Shown here piece by piece: positions 44,021 to 52,900 of a stretch of DNA of 64,000 nucleotides. The DNA is taken from contig JAMLHW010000004.1 of the NCBI GenBank assembly GCA_023954475.1, positions 248,001-312,000 of the forward strand, given 5' to 3'. Position 1 is the first letter of the stretch. Every line of letters starts with the position of its first letter. The notes under the pieces are model-generated. The model searched no databases. It worked only from the letters and a program-made list of their open reading frames with translations, and was not told the DNA's origin. Position numbers and translations under genes: made by a program. This DNA comes from Anaerolineae bacterium (GTDB taxonomy: Bacteria > Chloroflexota > Anaerolineae > Promineifilales > Promineifilaceae).

Positions 44021-45132
44021 GTCGCTGCTTTTTCGAGTAGGTCGAGCGTTCGTTCGGCCGATTGCTGCCAGTCAAAGCGCTGTACGTTGCGCTGCCCGGC
44101 TGCGATGAGGTTGGCTTGTAATGCGGTGTCGGCAACAATTCGGCCGATGCCGTCAGCCAACGCCGCTACATCAAGCGGATTCACTGTCAGCGCCCCATCC
44201 CCGGCAATTTCCGGCAGAGAACTGCTGTCAGCACACAGCACCGGCGTGCCACACTGCTGCGCCTCGACAACCGGAAATCCGAATCCCTCGTAGAGTGACG
44301 GAAAAAGCAGCGCCGCTGCGCCGGAGAGCAATGCCGCTTTATCTTCGTCAGCCATGTATCCGGTCAAAATAATCCGTTGACGCAGCGACGAGGGCAATTG
44401 ATCCAGGGTGTCGCGGATGGGATCGGCCATCCAGCCGGCTTTGCCTGCGAGGACGAGGTGGTGAGGAATGTGCGCAGCAATCTGACCGAAAGCGGTGATC
44501 AAGCGTGTCAGATTTTTGCGTGGCTGAATGGTGCCGATATGCAGGCAATAAGGTTGGATGATGCCGTAACGGGTGCAAACACGATTGATTTCGGCCGAAT
44601 CCGTCACACGTTGCAATGTCGGATCTTTACCGGGATAAACGACAGCTACTTTTTCCGGTGACGCCGCCATCAAACGCACCACATCATCACGCGTGGCACG
44701 TGAATCAGCCAAAACGACACGACTGCGGCGCACATTGTGGCGTGAGCTCCAATCGAGATACAGCCGCTGACGACGCGTATGCATTTCCGGAAAAGCGAGA
44801 TACCCCAGATCGTGTACTGTAGCGACTGCGGGGCCACGGTAACTGGCTGGAATAACGTGCGCCGGTGTAAAAAACAGGTCGGGCGGTCGCCGGTGTAGCT
44901 CTGCGGCCAGGCGCACATGCGTCCAGAGGCGGGGAAACGGAATCACAACAGATGTGATCAGGGGTGACATGGATTGCAGCGCAGCGGGGAGCGGCCCATT
45001 GCTGTACAATCGCACATGATGCCCTCGCTGTTCCGCGAGCGGCAGCAACGCTGTAATCAAGCGATAGGCATACGCTTCTGTTCCGGTACGCTCCGTATCA
45101 ACAGCACGACTGGCGTCAATTCCAAATAACAT
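44017..45132 (-). CDS. Glycosyltransferase family 4
   Basis: The start is set at ATG 45132, giving the usual N-terminus MLFGIDASRAV and 371 residues; a GTG at 45162 overlapping the previous gene is an alternative. The GT-B fold is evident from ATVHDLGYLAFPE, IGTIQPRKNLTRLI and the C-terminal donor site SLYEGFGFPVVEAQQCGTPVL. It probably uses a nucleotide sugar to extend a surface glycan with retention of configuration. It sits between an SH3 protein gene and the GT26 gene with 4-nt overlap downstream. Confidence 0.92.
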   Translation of the reverse strand: MLFGIDASRAVDTERTGTEAYAYRLITALLPLAEQRGHHVRLYSNGPLPAALQSMSPLITSVVIPFPRLWTHVRLAAELHRRPPDLFFTPAHVIPASYRGPAVATVHDLGYLAFPEMHTRRQRLYLDWSSRHNVRRSRVVLADSRATRDDVVRLMAASPEKVAVVYPGKDPTLQRVTDSAEINRVCTRYGIIQPYCLHIGTIQPRKNLTRLITAFGQIAAHIPHHLVLAGKAGWMADPIRDTLDQLPSSLRQRIILTGYMADEDKAALLSGAAALLFPSLYEGFGFPVVEAQQCGTPVLCADSSSLPEIAGDGALTVNPLDVAALADGIGRIVADTALQANLIAAGQRNVQRFDWQQSAERTLDLLEKAAT

Positions 45133-45151
45133 GGGTGTGCAGCGACAAACG

Positions 45152-45736
45152 CTAACGATCACTCACGGCTAAATACAGATCAGCCACCCACCCTTCATCA
45201 CCGGCAATCGTGCGCACCTTGACCCAAATAAACCCATTTGCATCGACCGGTTCTTCGCTGTCAACAAGCGTCACAATCGCGCCGTCATCGAGAATTTCGA
45301 TGGTGTTGGAATTTGTGCCCGGTGCGTCGCGCAAATAAGCACCGCTGCCTCCTGTGCCCTCAATCACACCGCGTCGGATAAACGGTGTCGGCGTCGGCTG
45401 CGGCGCATTGGGGTCTGGTGTCGGCGTCGGTGTGAAGGTCGGCGGTACGTTTTCGACAAAAACCGTGGGGGTCAGTGTCGGCTCACCCGGTTCCGCCGTC
45501 ACTTCTTCCGGCGTTTCAAGTACGGTTGTTAACTGCTGTTGATTGTAAATGAGTAGTGCTATTGCCGCGAGAAAGAGAAATATGGCGGCTATCAGTGTAA
45601 AGCCGGCGCGGCGTAAAATCGATTCGCGTTCGAGCGAGTAAAATCGGGCACTACCGCGACGAATACCGCGATAGGCGGCCATTGCGGCGAGCAAGGCGGC
45701 AACGGTCAGTCCCAGCGGAATTAACAAACTGCTCAT
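45152..45736 (-). CDS. Membrane-anchored SH3 domain protein
   Basis: The 194-residue protein has two N-terminal membrane helices (about 4-22 and 45-66), a Pro/Thr-rich linker (FTPTPTPDPNAPQPTPTP) and a C-terminal bacterial SH3 domain (AYLRDAPGTNSNTIEILDDGAIVTLVD...WVKVRTIAGDEGWV). The linker composition is typical of Chloroflexota surface proteins. Bacterial SH3 domains generally bind cell-wall peptides or glycan. It overlaps tsaC by 4 nt and lies between translation-factor genes and glycosyltransferase genes. Confidence 0.85.
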   Translation of the reverse strand: MSSLLIPLGLTVAALLAAMAAYRGIRRGSARFYSLERESILRRAGFTLIAAIFLFLAAIALLIYNQQQLTTVLETPEEVTAEPGEPTLTPTVFVENVPPTFTPTPTPDPNAPQPTPTPFIRRGVIEGTGGSGAYLRDAPGTNSNTIEILDDGAIVTLVDSEEPVDANGFIWVKVRTIAGDEGWVADLYLAVSDR

Positions 45737-46371
45737 GCGAGTTGTTCAAACTCAGGGCGTAACGCTTGCATGGGAATTGGGCCATCGCGAAGTATATGTG
45801 GCGGCACGACGGTACAATCGAGAATAGTGCTGGGTGTGCCACCGCCGACATAACCGCCGTCCAGAATGGCGGCAGCAATGCCGTCAAATATGGCGAACGC
45901 ATTTTCGGCCGATTGGATGGGCGGTTCGCCAGAGCGGTTGGCACTACTGGCAGCCACGGCTCCACCCGCCGCTCGAATCAAGCGTCGGGCAACGCTGTTA
46001 TCGGGAATGCGCACAGCAATGCCGTCATTGGGTGTCAAATTATCAGGCAAATCGGCGCTGCGGGGCAAGACAAGTGTCAATGGGCCAGGCCAGTAGGTCG
46101 CGACATAAATATCGATCCATGCCCTTTGTGCTGCACTCATGTCGGTCAGGTCATCCAATGCCACTGCATCGGCGATCAGGATCGGGATACCTTTGTCACG
46201 AGCGCGCTGTTTTGCACTGTAAAGACGCTCTACGGCAGCCCTTTGCCATGCATCAACACCAATTCCATAAACTGTATCAGTGGGAAAGACAACCATTTGG
46301 CCGTCACGTAGCAGGGCGGCAGCATAATCAATGGCATCAGATTGGGTTGCGTCAAGGTGAATGGTCTTCAT
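45733..46371 (-). CDS. tsaC: Threonylcarbamoyl-AMP synthase (TsaC/Sua5/YrdC family)
   Basis: The 212-residue protein shows the YrdC fold signatures: DGQMVVFPTDTVYGIGVDAW, LYSAKQRARDKGIPILI, YWPGPLTLVLPRS, AVRIPDN and AASSANRSGEPP. It makes threonylcarbamoyl-AMP for the universal t6A37 modification of ANN-decoding tRNAs. It lacks the extra Sua5 domain. It overlaps the prmC 3' end by 20 nt; the prmC-tsaC pairing is conserved in many bacteria. The other t6A genes (tsaB, tsaD, tsaE) are not in the window. Confidence 0.93.
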   Translation of the reverse strand: MKTIHLDATQSDAIDYAAALLRDGQMVVFPTDTVYGIGVDAWQRAAVERLYSAKQRARDKGIPILIADAVALDDLTDMSAAQRAWIDIYVATYWPGPLTLVLPRSADLPDNLTPNDGIAVRIPDNSVARRLIRAAGGAVAASSANRSGEPPIQSAENAFAIFDGIAAAILDGGYVGGGTPSTILDCTVVPPHILRDGPIPMQALRPEFEQLA

Positions 46372-47248
46372 GATAATGGTTTGTATGAGCTAATATTGCG
46401 TTGCCGTTACCGCCACACTCGATGACGATGATTCGATCAAGTCCGGCGTAATCACGCAAACAGGTAATTTTTGCTTCAGGAAAATTCTGCCGGGCTAACT
46501 TTGTGGTTGCTTCGCGCTGACGCCAACCAATTTCAAGCAGAATAACGCCATCACGGCGCAGTTTTTGCGGCGCCTGGGCCAGTAGAGCTCGAATCAATTG
46601 CAGTCCATCTGCGCCACCGTGCAGGGCTAACTCCGGCTCATATAATTTTACACGGCGATCAAGCTGTGTCCACTCGCTGGATGAGATATAAGGCAGGTTG
46701 GCAATGATAATATCGGCCGAATCCGGCATTGGCTCAAGTAAAGAACCATGAATGAACTGCACGTTTTCAACTCTATTTTCATCCGCATTGCGTCGGGCGA
46801 CGGCTAGTGCCGCTGCGGAAACATCGATGGCTGTGATCGTGGCGTGCGGCAGCTCACATGCCAGACTGACTGCGATGCAACCGCTACCTGTTCCCACATC
46901 GACGATGTGCGGCTGCTCGCGTCCGGCAGCAAAATGCAGTGCCTGTGCCACCAGCAACTCAGTTTCTGCACGCGGGATGAGGACATCGGGGGTAACGTGC
47001 AAGGTGATGTGGCGGAACGGCATTCGGCCGATGATGTAGGCGACCGGTTCGCCGGCAGCGGCGCGTTGCACCTGTTGTGCGTAAGTTTGACACTGTGCCG
47101 GTGTCAGTATCTGATCGCTGTGGGCAATCAGATAGGCGTGATCGACTCCAAGCAGATGTGTCAACAAGAGGCGGGCGTCAATGTGCGGCGTCGGTGAGTT
47201 GTCGAGTTGTTTTCGGCCGAATGCCAGCGCGTCATCAATCGATTGCAT
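46352..47248 (-). CDS. prmC: Release-factor glutamine methyltransferase PrmC (HemK)
   Basis: The second of two consecutive ATGs (47248) is preferred, with GGAG 5 nt before it. The 298-residue protein has a helical N-domain and a methyltransferase domain with motif I VDVGTGSGCIAVSLA and the substrate-binding NLPYIS. The last is a variant of the usual NPPY with Leu in the second place. It methylates the GGQ glutamine of release factors RF1 and RF2. It is the first gene of an operon continuing with tsaC, an SH3 protein and glycosyltransferases. prfA is not adjacent. Confidence 0.93.
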   Translation of the reverse strand: MQSIDDALAFGRKQLDNSPTPHIDARLLLTHLLGVDHAYLIAHSDQILTPAQCQTYAQQVQRAAAGEPVAYIIGRMPFRHITLHVTPDVLIPRAETELLVAQALHFAAGREQPHIVDVGTGSGCIAVSLACELPHATITAIDVSAAALAVARRNADENRVENVQFIHGSLLEPMPDSADIIIANLPYISSSEWTQLDRRVKLYEPELALHGGADGLQLIRALLAQAPQKLRRDGVILLEIGWRQREATTKLARQNFPEAKITCLRDYAGLDRIIVIECGGNGNAILAHTNHYHEDHSP

Positions 47249-47327
47249 CATCGCTCCGGACTTCCTAACACTGCGACAAGTTCCAGCCACCCGTCCGACC
47301 ACATTACCGTGTGAATCACCAAATAAA

Positions 47328-47355
47328 ACCGCCGCAAGGATTCCCTTACGGCGGT
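47328..47355. terminator. Intrinsic terminator, mainly minus strand
   Basis: ACCGCCGCAAGG and CCTTACGGCGGT pair with one mismatch across a 4-nt ATTC loop. On the minus strand it is followed by TTTTATTT, so it ends the lipoprotein transcript before prmC. Confidence 0.8.
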
Positions 47356-47379
47356 TACCAGTACCATTAAGACTGAATC

Positions 47380-47946
47380 CTACCCTTCAGACACTAGATC
47401 CGAATCGAATAGCAATCCAATATTGGGGATGTTAAGAGCACCATCACCGATGAAGGGGAAATATTTGTCTAACGTCTCTTGATAAGTCAAGCCCGTATCA
47501 GCTTCAGCAAGCAAAATGCCGATCCTGTGCCCGGCTGGAAGTGCTGTCACTTGAATCTCAAACAATCCTTCCTCGTCGCTGCGTCCATTACCCAACACAG
47601 CGCCATTGAAAGTCATATCGACAACACTAAGTGTCAAATTAGGCGGCGCCTGACCCGTAACCACTGTTGCACCGGGATTTAGCGGCGTATCCAAATCAAA
47701 CACGGTTTGTCCGCTCGAATCAGCATTGTCTTCAGCGGGATACGGATCTGGAATAGTTACGGCGGCATCTGTGTTACTCGTCACCGGGTACGACTCCGCA
47801 TTGGCATCATCTACCGTAAGTGATGCACCTGCCGGATAAGCAGGTGCTCCCAAATTGCCCGGAGTAGTTTCATTACTCCCGGCAGATCCACAAGCTGCCA
47901 GAAACAAAATCATACCAAACAGCACAACACTGCCGCCGGTTTTCAC
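47380..47946 (-). CDS. Putative lipoprotein, unknown function
   Basis: The open frame runs to 48018 but contains no good start there. GTG 47946, with TACAAT 10 nt upstream, gives a clean lipoprotein signal: KTGGSVVLFGMILFLAAC, Cys at 20. An ATG at 47973 is the alternative. The 188-residue product has a Thr/Asn/Asp-rich linker and a C-terminal region with beta character (LTLSVVDMTFNGAVLGNGRSDEEGLFEIQV). No family is recognised. It follows the secreted repeat-protein gene after a terminator. No iterated palindrome occurs. Confidence 0.6.
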   Translation of the reverse strand: MKTGGSVVLFGMILFLAACGSAGSNETTPGNLGAPAYPAGASLTVDDANAESYPVTSNTDAAVTIPDPYPAEDNADSSGQTVFDLDTPLNPGATVVTGQAPPNLTLSVVDMTFNGAVLGNGRSDEEGLFEIQVTALPAGHRIGILLAEADTGLTYQETLDKYFPFIGDGALNIPNIGLLFDSDLVSEG

Positions 47947-47980
47947 TAGAACTGAAATTGTATTTCGGTACATACGAACA

Positions 47981-48014
47981 AAAACAGAAGTTGCCAAATG
48001 ACAACTTCTGTTTT
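47981..48014 (-). terminator. Intrinsic terminator after the secreted repeat protein
   Basis: AAAACAGAAGTTG and CAACTTCTGTTTT form a perfect 13-bp stem with an 8-nt loop, followed on the minus strand by TTTTTGTT. It lies between the secreted repeat-protein gene and the lipoprotein gene, which therefore needs its own promoter. Confidence 0.85.
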
Positions 48015-48041
48015 CCATTGAAAGCTGATAGTTTTCAGAAA

Positions 48042-49454
48042 CTACGGACTAACGTTGAATCCTTCGTAGTTCTTGGTGTCCTGGATAGCACCAGTTAATG
48101 AACTTTCATTCGCAATCGCAACGATCGGCTCAGATGCTGTAATGGTCACACCATTCACTGTGGCGTTGAGTGAGGCAAGCGATCCGGAAACAACAGTCAA
48201 GTTGGATGTGCCACCATTGGCAACACGGTAGAACGTCTTGCTTGCACCCGGTGCAATTGGATCTGTATGGCTGAGTTGAACAGTACCACCAGTGGTAGGT
48301 TGATATTTCAACGTCACGATCACGGAGGATGTACCCACGTTCTGTACCTGGATGCCGGTCGTATTGACGACACTGCTACCAAAGTCTTCTTTCACCAAAG
48401 GTAGATTGATTGCCGCTGTAGCGCTGACATCGGCGAAGCAGGCATAGGTGGTAAGACGTTGTGGTGTGCTTGCAACCGCTTTATCATTGACGATAGCTGC
48501 AATTTTACCGTTGGCTGTGATAGTACCTGAGGCCAATGTCCCTACAGGCAAGTCATTGGCTTGCAAGAAGTTTGCCGATGCGCCAGGCTGAACGTTATTG
48601 ACTGATGATGAGCTAGATCCACCACCGACATAGTCATAGGAAACAGTAATGTTCACAGGAATTGTGTCTACGTTCTGCACCTGAAGACCAGTTGTGGTTT
48701 GTTTGCTGCCGTACGCATTGCGGAGCAACGGGCAGTAAGCTTCCGTAGCATATTCATTCGGTGTAAATGCTTTGGAACCTTGCAGGTTTTCTGCAACAGA
48801 TGTTACAGTCGGATGCTCGAGTGAAGCACCAGCTAAGGCCGCGGTTCCGGTCACGGTCAAACCACCAAATTTACCGGTACCAGTCGGTGCGCCGGCATCT
48901 GCAGGAACAACAACAACCATCGCATTGGCCGGTACATTGTTAAACACTTTTGTGTATTCGGTTCCGTCGATGCTGAACTTGGCTGTAATGTTGTTTGTCC
49001 CGGCGCTGGCATTCTGAATATAGAATGTTGTGGTTCGGCCGGAGTGGTCGCTCTTGGCCAACGGGAAAGCGATGGACATGCTTGCATCACTGCCGCTCGT
49101 GCCGCGATATTGGCCGGATGCTGCCCCGACTCCCTTGTTGTTGACATTGACGACTGCTGCCACAGGTTGATCGGCGCTGACAACTGCAGACCCGATAAAG
49201 CCGGCGCTAACCGGGCAATCGACGTCAGTCAGATATGTATATGACTGACCAGGCTGCAATGTCTGGTTGCCACAATCCGTGGAGACTCCGGCTTGATCGT
49301 AAGCCTGGAATGAGATGATGCCCTCGTCTGTGCCAATATTCTGAATTTGCTGGCCGGAAGTCCACCCCGATCCGGGGAGGCCTTGTGCAGCCACAAAGCT
49401 GAATGTTATGATGAGGCCCACGATGAGCAAAAGTAATACAGCGAGTCTTTTCAT
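48042..49454 (-). CDS. Secreted repeat protein of unknown function
   Basis: The ATG follows TTAGGAG. The 470-residue protein has a classical signal peptide (MKRLAVLLLLIVGLIITFSFVAA) and three copies of a beta-rich module. The modules open with QQIQNIGTDEGIISFQAYD (about 34), LQVQNVDTIPVNITVSYDY (about 262) and IQVQNVGTSSVIVTLKYQ (about 374). Each is followed by a Pro-Gly strand of the type LQPGQSYTYL, VQPGASANFL or IAPGASKTFYR. No anchor is visible. Its composition is rich in Ser/Thr/Ala and it lacks the iterated palindrome. It may form a surface layer or an extracellular matrix component; no family was recognised. Confidence 0.75.
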   Translation of the reverse strand: MKRLAVLLLLIVGLIITFSFVAAQGLPGSGWTSGQQIQNIGTDEGIISFQAYDQAGVSTDCGNQTLQPGQSYTYLTDVDCPVSAGFIGSAVVSADQPVAAVVNVNNKGVGAASGQYRGTSGSDASMSIAFPLAKSDHSGRTTTFYIQNASAGTNNITAKFSIDGTEYTKVFNNVPANAMVVVVPADAGAPTGTGKFGGLTVTGTAALAGASLEHPTVTSVAENLQGSKAFTPNEYATEAYCPLLRNAYGSKQTTTGLQVQNVDTIPVNITVSYDYVGGGSSSSSVNNVQPGASANFLQANDLPVGTLASGTITANGKIAAIVNDKAVASTPQRLTTYACFADVSATAAINLPLVKEDFGSSVVNTTGIQVQNVGTSSVIVTLKYQPTTGGTVQLSHTDPIAPGASKTFYRVANGGTSNLTVVSGSLASLNATVNGVTITASEPIVAIANESSLTGAIQDTKNYEGFNVSP

Positions 49455-49732
49455 TTCTGTTTTCTCCTAAATGTAAGCATGTTTGTGTTTTGAGACAGTG
49501 CTATAGTGTAATTCTATCAGTCACACCCATGACATCACAATACCTCGATTGATGTATTTACAGGTAGTAGCATGCGGATTTTCGGCCGAAAACGGCTTCT
49601 AACCCGTCTAATACCGGTGACTATCTCTAGTGCTGCGACTTTTGACAGCAAACAACATCTAAAATCATGGTGTGCAACTGGCATAAACCGGATCGGCAAC
49701 GTTTATGTGTGCTTAACCTTTCTCAAGCCGTT

Positions 49733-51415
49733 TCAACGCAAATAACCGAGTTTGCGCAGCCGCTCAGCGATTTCATCTTCTTGCGCCTGACTCCATCCAC
49801 TGTCCTGATCATCGCGCACCTTATGCGGTACCTCAGTTGTTCGTGGTGGATGTGTGCGCAAAAGGGTGGGATCAATAATCGGCCGAAGCAGTTCGCCATC
49901 CAAATGAGTCGGAATACCGCAATCCAACAAATAGAGAATTGTCGGCGTCAGATCAATAATACCAGCCGCAGGCGCATCAGACGTTGCCGCAAAATCAGGC
50001 CCGGCAGCAATCAGGATACCTTCCGGCCGATGACTTCCTGACTCATCCGTATAAGGTTCACGGAATAACACACCGCGCTGCGCCGCAAATTCGTACCCTT
50101 TTCGCGTAATATAAGTGTGATCACGCATGACGCAGACTATGTCCGGTGCAGACGCCGCACGCTCACCGTGATACAGGTCTTCACGAAAGTAAATCGTGTC
50201 GATGACCGGCAGCCCATCCGCCGGATCGATCAGTTGGCGCAAGCGAGTGGCAATCTCCTGACGCAGCGCTTCGTATTGCTCTGCCGGCACGATGCCCTGC
50301 GGTTCCCGGCCTTGCAGGTTAATGAAAATCTGTCCGTAGTAACCAAAGCTGTACACTTGTGTCCTTGACCAATTGATGGCCTGATTGAATTCCGGGCGCT
50401 CGTCGCGTGGTAAAACATTAATACGTCCACCAAGTGCCCGTTTAATCATCACTTCAACGCGATGGAGTCGCAATCGTGTCAACGTGTCCGAAATGCGTTT
50501 ACGCGTAATTCCCAGTCGGCGTGCCCAGGAATGCACTTCTGTGGCCTCGTTGAGTTGCAGCCAACCTTGCTGCCACAACCATTCGTTCAGGAACACATCG
50601 CGATAAAGTGGGCCGGCACCGTGATCAGACATGATAACGATGTTGGTGTCTTCATCGGCAGCGGCGACTAATTGCCCTACCCAATAGTCAAGCCGTTGAT
50701 AGAGATCGAGGATGGCGCTCTTGTAATGGTCCGGTGCGTGCGGGTCGTGGCGCGGATGTGTCGGATCCATGTGCCGCCAAAAGAAATGACAAATTTCGTC
50801 GCTGTTGCGGAAAACAATCATGAAAAAGTCGGACTGATCGGTTTTCAGAAGTCTTACTGCTGCCTCACCCTGAATGTCGGAAATGGCATGCATATCCTGC
50901 AACCATTCATCATCGCGCCCCGGCTCGTAAAAGAACTTCTTGTTTACGCGGTAGCCCTGAGCATTTAGGGCTTTGGTCATTTCCGGCGGATAGGTATAAG
51001 CGACATAATCGGGTGTACCCAGCCCGGTAACGAGAAATCCATTGACCGCTTCCGGCGGATAGGTCATGGGCACATTCATCACGCCCACACGCCGGCCACC
51101 GTCGCTCAACATGCGCCACAGAGATGTGCCGTTGATGTGGTTGGCGCGGACGACACGAAAATCATAACTGTCCTTGCGACGCTCGACAAAGTCGAGTACG
51201 CCGTGCTGGCCGGGATTGACGCCGGTAATAAAACTGGCCCAGGCGGGTGGCGAATGGGCAGGAATCGTTGAGTTCAATACTGTCAGCGAGCCGCGTGTGA
51301 TGAGCGACGCCATATGGGGCAACTGCCCTGCGGCTACCCATGTTTCTATTAAGGGATGGGGTGCGCCGTCCAGCCCAATCACGAGCATCTTGTGTGGCGT
51401 TTTTTCTGTTGTCAT
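49733..51415 (-). CDS. Alkaline-phosphatase-superfamily phosphodiesterase/nucleotide pyrophosphatase
   Basis: The 560-residue enzyme begins with the metal-binding strand MLVIGLDGAPHPLIETW, followed by the nucleophile region STIPAHSPPAWASFITG and HGVLDF. Other metal ligands are in NIVIMSDHGAGP and the late PEGILIAAGPDF region. This is the type I phosphodiesterase/AlkP-like superfamily. It has no signal peptide and overlaps the flippase gene by 4 nt. Its role is likely processing of phosphorylated or nucleotide-linked intermediates of the glycan made by this cluster, but the substrate is unknown. Confidence 0.85.
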   Translation of the reverse strand: MTTEKTPHKMLVIGLDGAPHPLIETWVAAGQLPHMASLITRGSLTVLNSTIPAHSPPAWASFITGVNPGQHGVLDFVERRKDSYDFRVVRANHINGTSLWRMLSDGGRRVGVMNVPMTYPPEAVNGFLVTGLGTPDYVAYTYPPEMTKALNAQGYRVNKKFFYEPGRDDEWLQDMHAISDIQGEAAVRLLKTDQSDFFMIVFRNSDEICHFFWRHMDPTHPRHDPHAPDHYKSAILDLYQRLDYWVGQLVAAADEDTNIVIMSDHGAGPLYRDVFLNEWLWQQGWLQLNEATEVHSWARRLGITRKRISDTLTRLRLHRVEVMIKRALGGRINVLPRDERPEFNQAINWSRTQVYSFGYYGQIFINLQGREPQGIVPAEQYEALRQEIATRLRQLIDPADGLPVIDTIYFREDLYHGERAASAPDIVCVMRDHTYITRKGYEFAAQRGVLFREPYTDESGSHRPEGILIAAGPDFAATSDAPAAGIIDLTPTILYLLDCGIPTHLDGELLRPIIDPTLLRTHPPRTTEVPHKVRDDQDSGWSQAQEDEIAERLRKLGYLR

Positions 51416-52881
51416 GTCGGTTTAGTTTGTGATTTTCTGTTTATCCGGAAGAGATGTTGTTTCAGGAAGGCGCGATCTTCGGCCGAAAATGCACCTAACA
51501 CTACGATTGCACCCAGGTAAACGCCGGCACCAACCATCACTGGAATGAACAGCATCAGGTCGCGCAATGGATAGACGACCAGCGCCATGATGACCGTGGC
51601 TAATATCGGCCGAAAAAGTTGCGGCAACAAAGACGAGCGCAGCAAATAACGCTGCACAAACCAATACAGGCTGAGATAAAAGACCAACGTCGCCGCAGTG
51701 CGCGCCAAGCCGGCACCGACGATGCCTAACACGGGTATCAATGCCAGATTGAAAACGACATTGGTTACCATGCCGGTACCGGTCAGCCAGCCCGCTTCGC
51801 GTTGCCTGTGCAAAATGAGTATGAGGCGTGCGTTGGGAACCATGAGAAAAGCAAACAACACCGCCCAAATCATGACCTGAAGCACCGGAACAGCCGGTGC
51901 AAAGCCATCGCCGTAAACCAAAGCGATGATCGGCTCAGCCAGCAACGAGACGCCAGCCACAATCGGCAGACTGAGCAAGAGCAGATAATGATTCGCCTGA
52001 TTGTAAATCCACGGCAGTTTATCCGGTTCAGCCTCTGCGTAGCGTGCCATCACCGGATAAAGCGCGGTGCGTACGGCGCCGGCCAACATCCAAAAACCCA
52101 GCACAATCGTCTGAGCCGCACCATACCAACCCAACTGCGTTTCAGAAAGCATGATCGATATTAAAAACGCATCGAGCTGAAAATCGATAGTTGAAAAGAA
52201 ACTGATCATGACAAACCCAGGCGCCTGGCGCAGCTGGTCCCGTGAAAAGTGCAGGTCGATTCGCGAAAGCAACGGTTGACCCGACGAACGGAACAGCCAA
52301 TACAAACCAGGCAGGAAAACCAGAAGTCCGATGAAGCTGCCCAACGGCACAACCCAGGCGATTGTCACCACATCTGCACCCTGGCTCAGCAGCCAAAATC
52401 CGCCCCCCAACTTGATCGCACTGCAGACAAGCGCGGCCAACGTGGGCAACGCCAATCGTTCGTGTGCTACGAAAACGGCCTGACATAACATGAACGCAGC
52501 TTCCGGGAACAGGGCAAGCGTCAATATCCGGATGACCTGCGCTGTTGTCGCCGAATAGGGCAGAATTGTGGACAGCAACAACAGGATTACGGCGTACGTC
52601 AGCACAGCAAACAGCATGCGCATGGCCAGGTAATTGCTGAAGTAGCGGCTGCTCTCACGACGGCGTGGGGCTGCTTCGCGAATCAGCAATTCATTGAGAC
52701 CGACTGCGGACAGGGCCAGCGCAATGGTGAAGTAAGTGATGCCCAGATTGAACGTGCCGGCCTCAGTGGGGCCAAGCTGACGCGCCAGCGCAATGAAAAT
52801 CAACGCATTGCTGGCTTTGACCACCAGATTGGCAGCGTAAGCCATCAACGTGTTGCTCAGTAGGCGCTGGAGTGTGTTCAT
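51412..52881 (-). CDS. Flippase of the MOP superfamily (Wzx-type)
   Basis: The 489-residue membrane protein has about 14 helices. The N-terminus (LLSNTLMAYAANLVVKASNALIFIALARQLGPTEAGTFNLGITYF) and the polysaccharide-biosynthesis pattern of loops match Wzx/RfbX-type flippases. It should move a lipid-linked oligosaccharide across the plasma membrane. It overlaps the phosphodiesterase gene downstream and is 20 bp after the methyltransferase gene upstream, within an operon of glycosyltransferases. Confidence 0.92.
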   Translation of the reverse strand: MNTLQRLLSNTLMAYAANLVVKASNALIFIALARQLGPTEAGTFNLGITYFTIALALSAVGLNELLIREAAPRRRESSRYFSNYLAMRMLFAVLTYAVILLLLSTILPYSATTAQVIRILTLALFPEAAFMLCQAVFVAHERLALPTLAALVCSAIKLGGGFWLLSQGADVVTIAWVVPLGSFIGLLVFLPGLYWLFRSSGQPLLSRIDLHFSRDQLRQAPGFVMISFFSTIDFQLDAFLISIMLSETQLGWYGAAQTIVLGFWMLAGAVRTALYPVMARYAEAEPDKLPWIYNQANHYLLLLSLPIVAGVSLLAEPIIALVYGDGFAPAVPVLQVMIWAVLFAFLMVPNARLILILHRQREAGWLTGTGMVTNVVFNLALIPVLGIVGAGLARTAATLVFYLSLYWFVQRYLLRSSLLPQLFRPILATVIMALVVYPLRDLMLFIPVMVGAGVYLGAIVVLGAFSAEDRAFLKQHLFRINRKSQTKPT

Positions 52882-52900
52882 GGGGACTGTTGGCTTCCGG

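Noticed and set aside
47946-48018. Lipoprotein translation from the first codon of the open frame at 48018
   Set aside because: That start lies before a perfect terminator hairpin and would give a non-signal-like N-terminus. GTG 47946 gives a clean lipoprotein signal with a -10 box 10 nt upstream.
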